64,000 nt of DNA from Colletes latitarsis. Lineage: Eukaryota; Arthropoda; Insecta; Hymenoptera; Colletidae. The notes under the pieces were generated by a model that did no database searches, was not told the origin of the DNA, and saw only the letters and a program-made list of their open reading frames with translations. Made by a program: the position numbers and the translations under genes. Shown here one piece after another: positions 62,801 through 64,000 of the stretch (positions are counted from its first letter, which is position 1; each line of letters begins with the position of its first letter). Where the stretch lies: assembly GCF_051014445.1 (NCBI RefSeq), contig NC_135134.1, forward strand, positions 30,445,672 through 30,509,671, in the 5' to 3' direction.

Positions 62801-64000
62801 GGTTTCGATCAATATTTCAGAGGATAACACCGGTTAGGTCTTGGTTAGGTCTGGGTTATGCCCGCATCTGGCTCATGATTTTGCCTTCTTCGCATACTTG
62901 TTGGCCAGATCCTGGGTTTTTTTCGTGTTTGAATCACGTAGTAATGTGGTAACACACTGAAGCAGTCAATTAAACCTGGTTTCGATCAATATTTTAGAGG
63001 ATAACACCGGTTAGGTCTGGGTTAGGTCTGGGTTATGCCCGCATCTGGCTCATGATTTTGCCTTCATCGCATACTTGTTGGCCAGATCCTGGGTTTTTTT
63101 CGTGTTTGAATCACGTAGTAATGTGGTAACACACTGAAGCAGTCAATTAAACCTGGTTTCGATCAATATTTTAGAGGATAACACCGGTTAGGTCTGGGAT
63201 AGGTCTGGGAAATGCGCGCATCTGGCTCATGATTTTGCCTTCTTCGCATACTTGTTGGCCAGATCCTGGGTATTTTCCGTGTTTGAATCACGTAGTAATG
63301 TGGTAACACACTGAAGCAGTCAATTAAACCTGGTTTCGATCAATATTTCAGAGGATAACACCGGTTAGGTCTGGGTTAGGTCTGGGTTATGCCCCCATCT
63401 GGCTCATGATTTTGCCTTCTTCGCATACTTGTTGGCCAGATCCTGGGTTTTTTTCGTGTTTGAATCACGTAGTAATGTGGTAACACACTGAAGCAGTCAA
63501 TTAAACCTGGTTTCGATCAATATTTTAGAGGATAACACCGGTTAGGTCTGGGTTAGGTCTGGGTTATGCCCGCATCTGGCTCATGATTTTGCCTTCATCG
63601 CATACTTGTTGGCCAGATCCTGGGTTTTTTCCGTGTTTGAATCACGTAGTAATGTGGTAACACACTGAAGCAGTCAATTAAACCTGGTTTCGATCAATAT
63701 TTCAGAGGATAACGCCGGTTAGGTATGGGTTAGGTCTGGGAAATGCGCGCATCTGGCTCATGATTTTGCCTTCTTCGCATACTTGTTGGCCAGATCCTGG
63801 GTATTTTCCGTGTTTGAATCACGTAGTAATGTGGTAACACACTGAAGCAGTCAATTAAACCTGGTTTCGATCAATATTTCAGAGGATAACACCGGTTAGG
63901 TCTGGGTTAGGTCTGTGTTATGCCCGCATCTGGCTCATGATTTTGCCTTCTTCGCATACTTGTTGGCCAGATCCTGGGGTTTTTTCGTGCTTGAATCACG
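59870..64000 (+). repeat. Mixed right-end region with 15-monomer spacing
   Basis: The order of monomer types here does not follow S or T for long. Private variants include GCATCACGCTCATG (about 60,046), TTTCCATGTTTG (about 60,799), GTCAGGTCTGGG (about 61,772), TTGTGCCACAC (about 61,887) and CTGCAGCAG (about 62,782). The rare start GTGCTTGAATC occurs at 61,332 and 63,987, 2,655 bp or exactly 15 monomers apart, so a 15-monomer repeat may begin near the right edge and run beyond the window. Confidence 0.6.
60367..60377 (+). repeat. Single telomere-like unit (independent contraction)
   Basis: ACCGG is followed by TTAGGTCTGGG and then ATATGCGCGC with CTTATGC. Monomers of the same type near 13,364, 18,313, 23,070, 40,233, 41,296 and 54,027 keep two units. 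Confidence 0.9.

Larger units (their letters stand above)
1..64000 (+). repeat. 177-bp satellite DNA array, about 362 monomers, entire window
   Basis: The start of GTGTTTGAA falls at 7, 184, 361, 538, 715, 892, 1069, 1246, 1423 and 1600, exactly 177 bp apart, and this phase continues to the right end apart from a few 1-bp and eight 11-bp indels. All monomers read in the same direction; I saw no inverted copy. The monomer carries, in order, a near-palindrome at its start (CGTGTTTGAATCACG), an AT-rich centre (CAATATTTTAG), a telomere-like 11-mer pair, a stem-forming pair ATCTGGC/GCCAGAT, and a T-tract of 5-8. A unit near nucleosome-repeat length with higher-order structure is typical of centromeric or subtelomeric satellites in animals and plants. 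Family and species are not recognised from the monomer itself; the telomere-like unit points to Hymenoptera. No stretch over 300 bases departs from the array. Confidence 0.99.

Noticed and set aside
1..64000. CRISPR-like array of regularly spaced repeats
   Set aside because: The whole 177-bp unit is repeated with no unique spacers, the period is far longer than a CRISPR repeat plus spacer, and there are no cas genes.
1..64000. Arabidopsis-type 178-180-bp centromere repeat
   Set aside because: Only the length is similar. I could not see convincing sequence similarity in either orientation, and the TTAGGTCTGGG pair points away from plants, whose common telomere unit is TTTAGGG.
1..64000. True telomere tract
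   Set aside because: The 11-mer never exceeds two consecutive full units and is always embedded in the 177-bp monomer, so this is not terminal telomere DNA.
1..64000. tRNA, rRNA or other structured RNA genes
   Set aside because: No cloverleaf boxes, rRNA motifs or known structural RNA signatures were seen; all sequence is accounted for by the monomer.

Overview
The window is one uninterrupted block of eukaryotic satellite DNA. From the first base to the last it consists of about 362 head-to-tail copies of a 177-bp monomer. All copies lie in the same orientation, and I found no gene, RNA gene, transposon, inversion or unique spacer. The A-type consensus is 43.5% GC by hand count (34 C and 43 G of 177). 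Neighbouring monomers usually differ at a few to roughly twenty positions, and the same variants recur at fixed long distances, so the array is organised into higher-order repeats (HORs).

The most informative sequence in the monomer is a perfect tandem pair of the 11-mer TTAGGTCTGGG followed by TTA, at monomer positions 87-111 when counting from GTGTTTGAAT. From memory of the telomere literature, this exact 11-mer is one of the derived telomeric units reported in Hymenoptera (bees, wasps, ants, sawflies), where the ancestral insect TTAGG has been replaced. That makes a hymenopteran insect my best guess for the source, and a subtelomeric or telomere-derived satellite the best guess for its nature. 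A centromeric satellite is the main alternative. I do not recognise the rest of the monomer.

Layout by shared variants. 1-2,460 is a partial copy of the block that recurs at 10,953, 37,821 and 51,613. 2,460-8,400 holds mostly A-type monomers with local 5- and 7-monomer duplications. 8,400-14,300 is superblock S1, repeated at 35,268-41,168 (offset exactly 26,868) and 49,060-54,960 (offset a further 13,792). 14,217-26,610 is three tandem copies of a 22-27-monomer block (T1-T3); a fourth is at 54,877-58,870 and a shortened one at 41,085-42,780. 27,038-35,268 and 42,786-49,060 carry further copies of the left half of S1, each with an internal 1,415-bp (8-monomer) tandem duplication, followed by 3-monomer (531-bp) repeats. 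59,042-64,000 is a mixed right end with a 15-monomer spacing.

Nothing here suggests protein coding. The biology of interest is the embedding of a telomere-type unit in every monomer, its contraction from two copies to one in eight places, a near-palindrome at the monomer junction, and a nested duplication history that can be read from shared variants and exact offsets. All identities and breakpoints were read by eye from marker variants; boundaries marked 'about' are good to roughly half a monomer.
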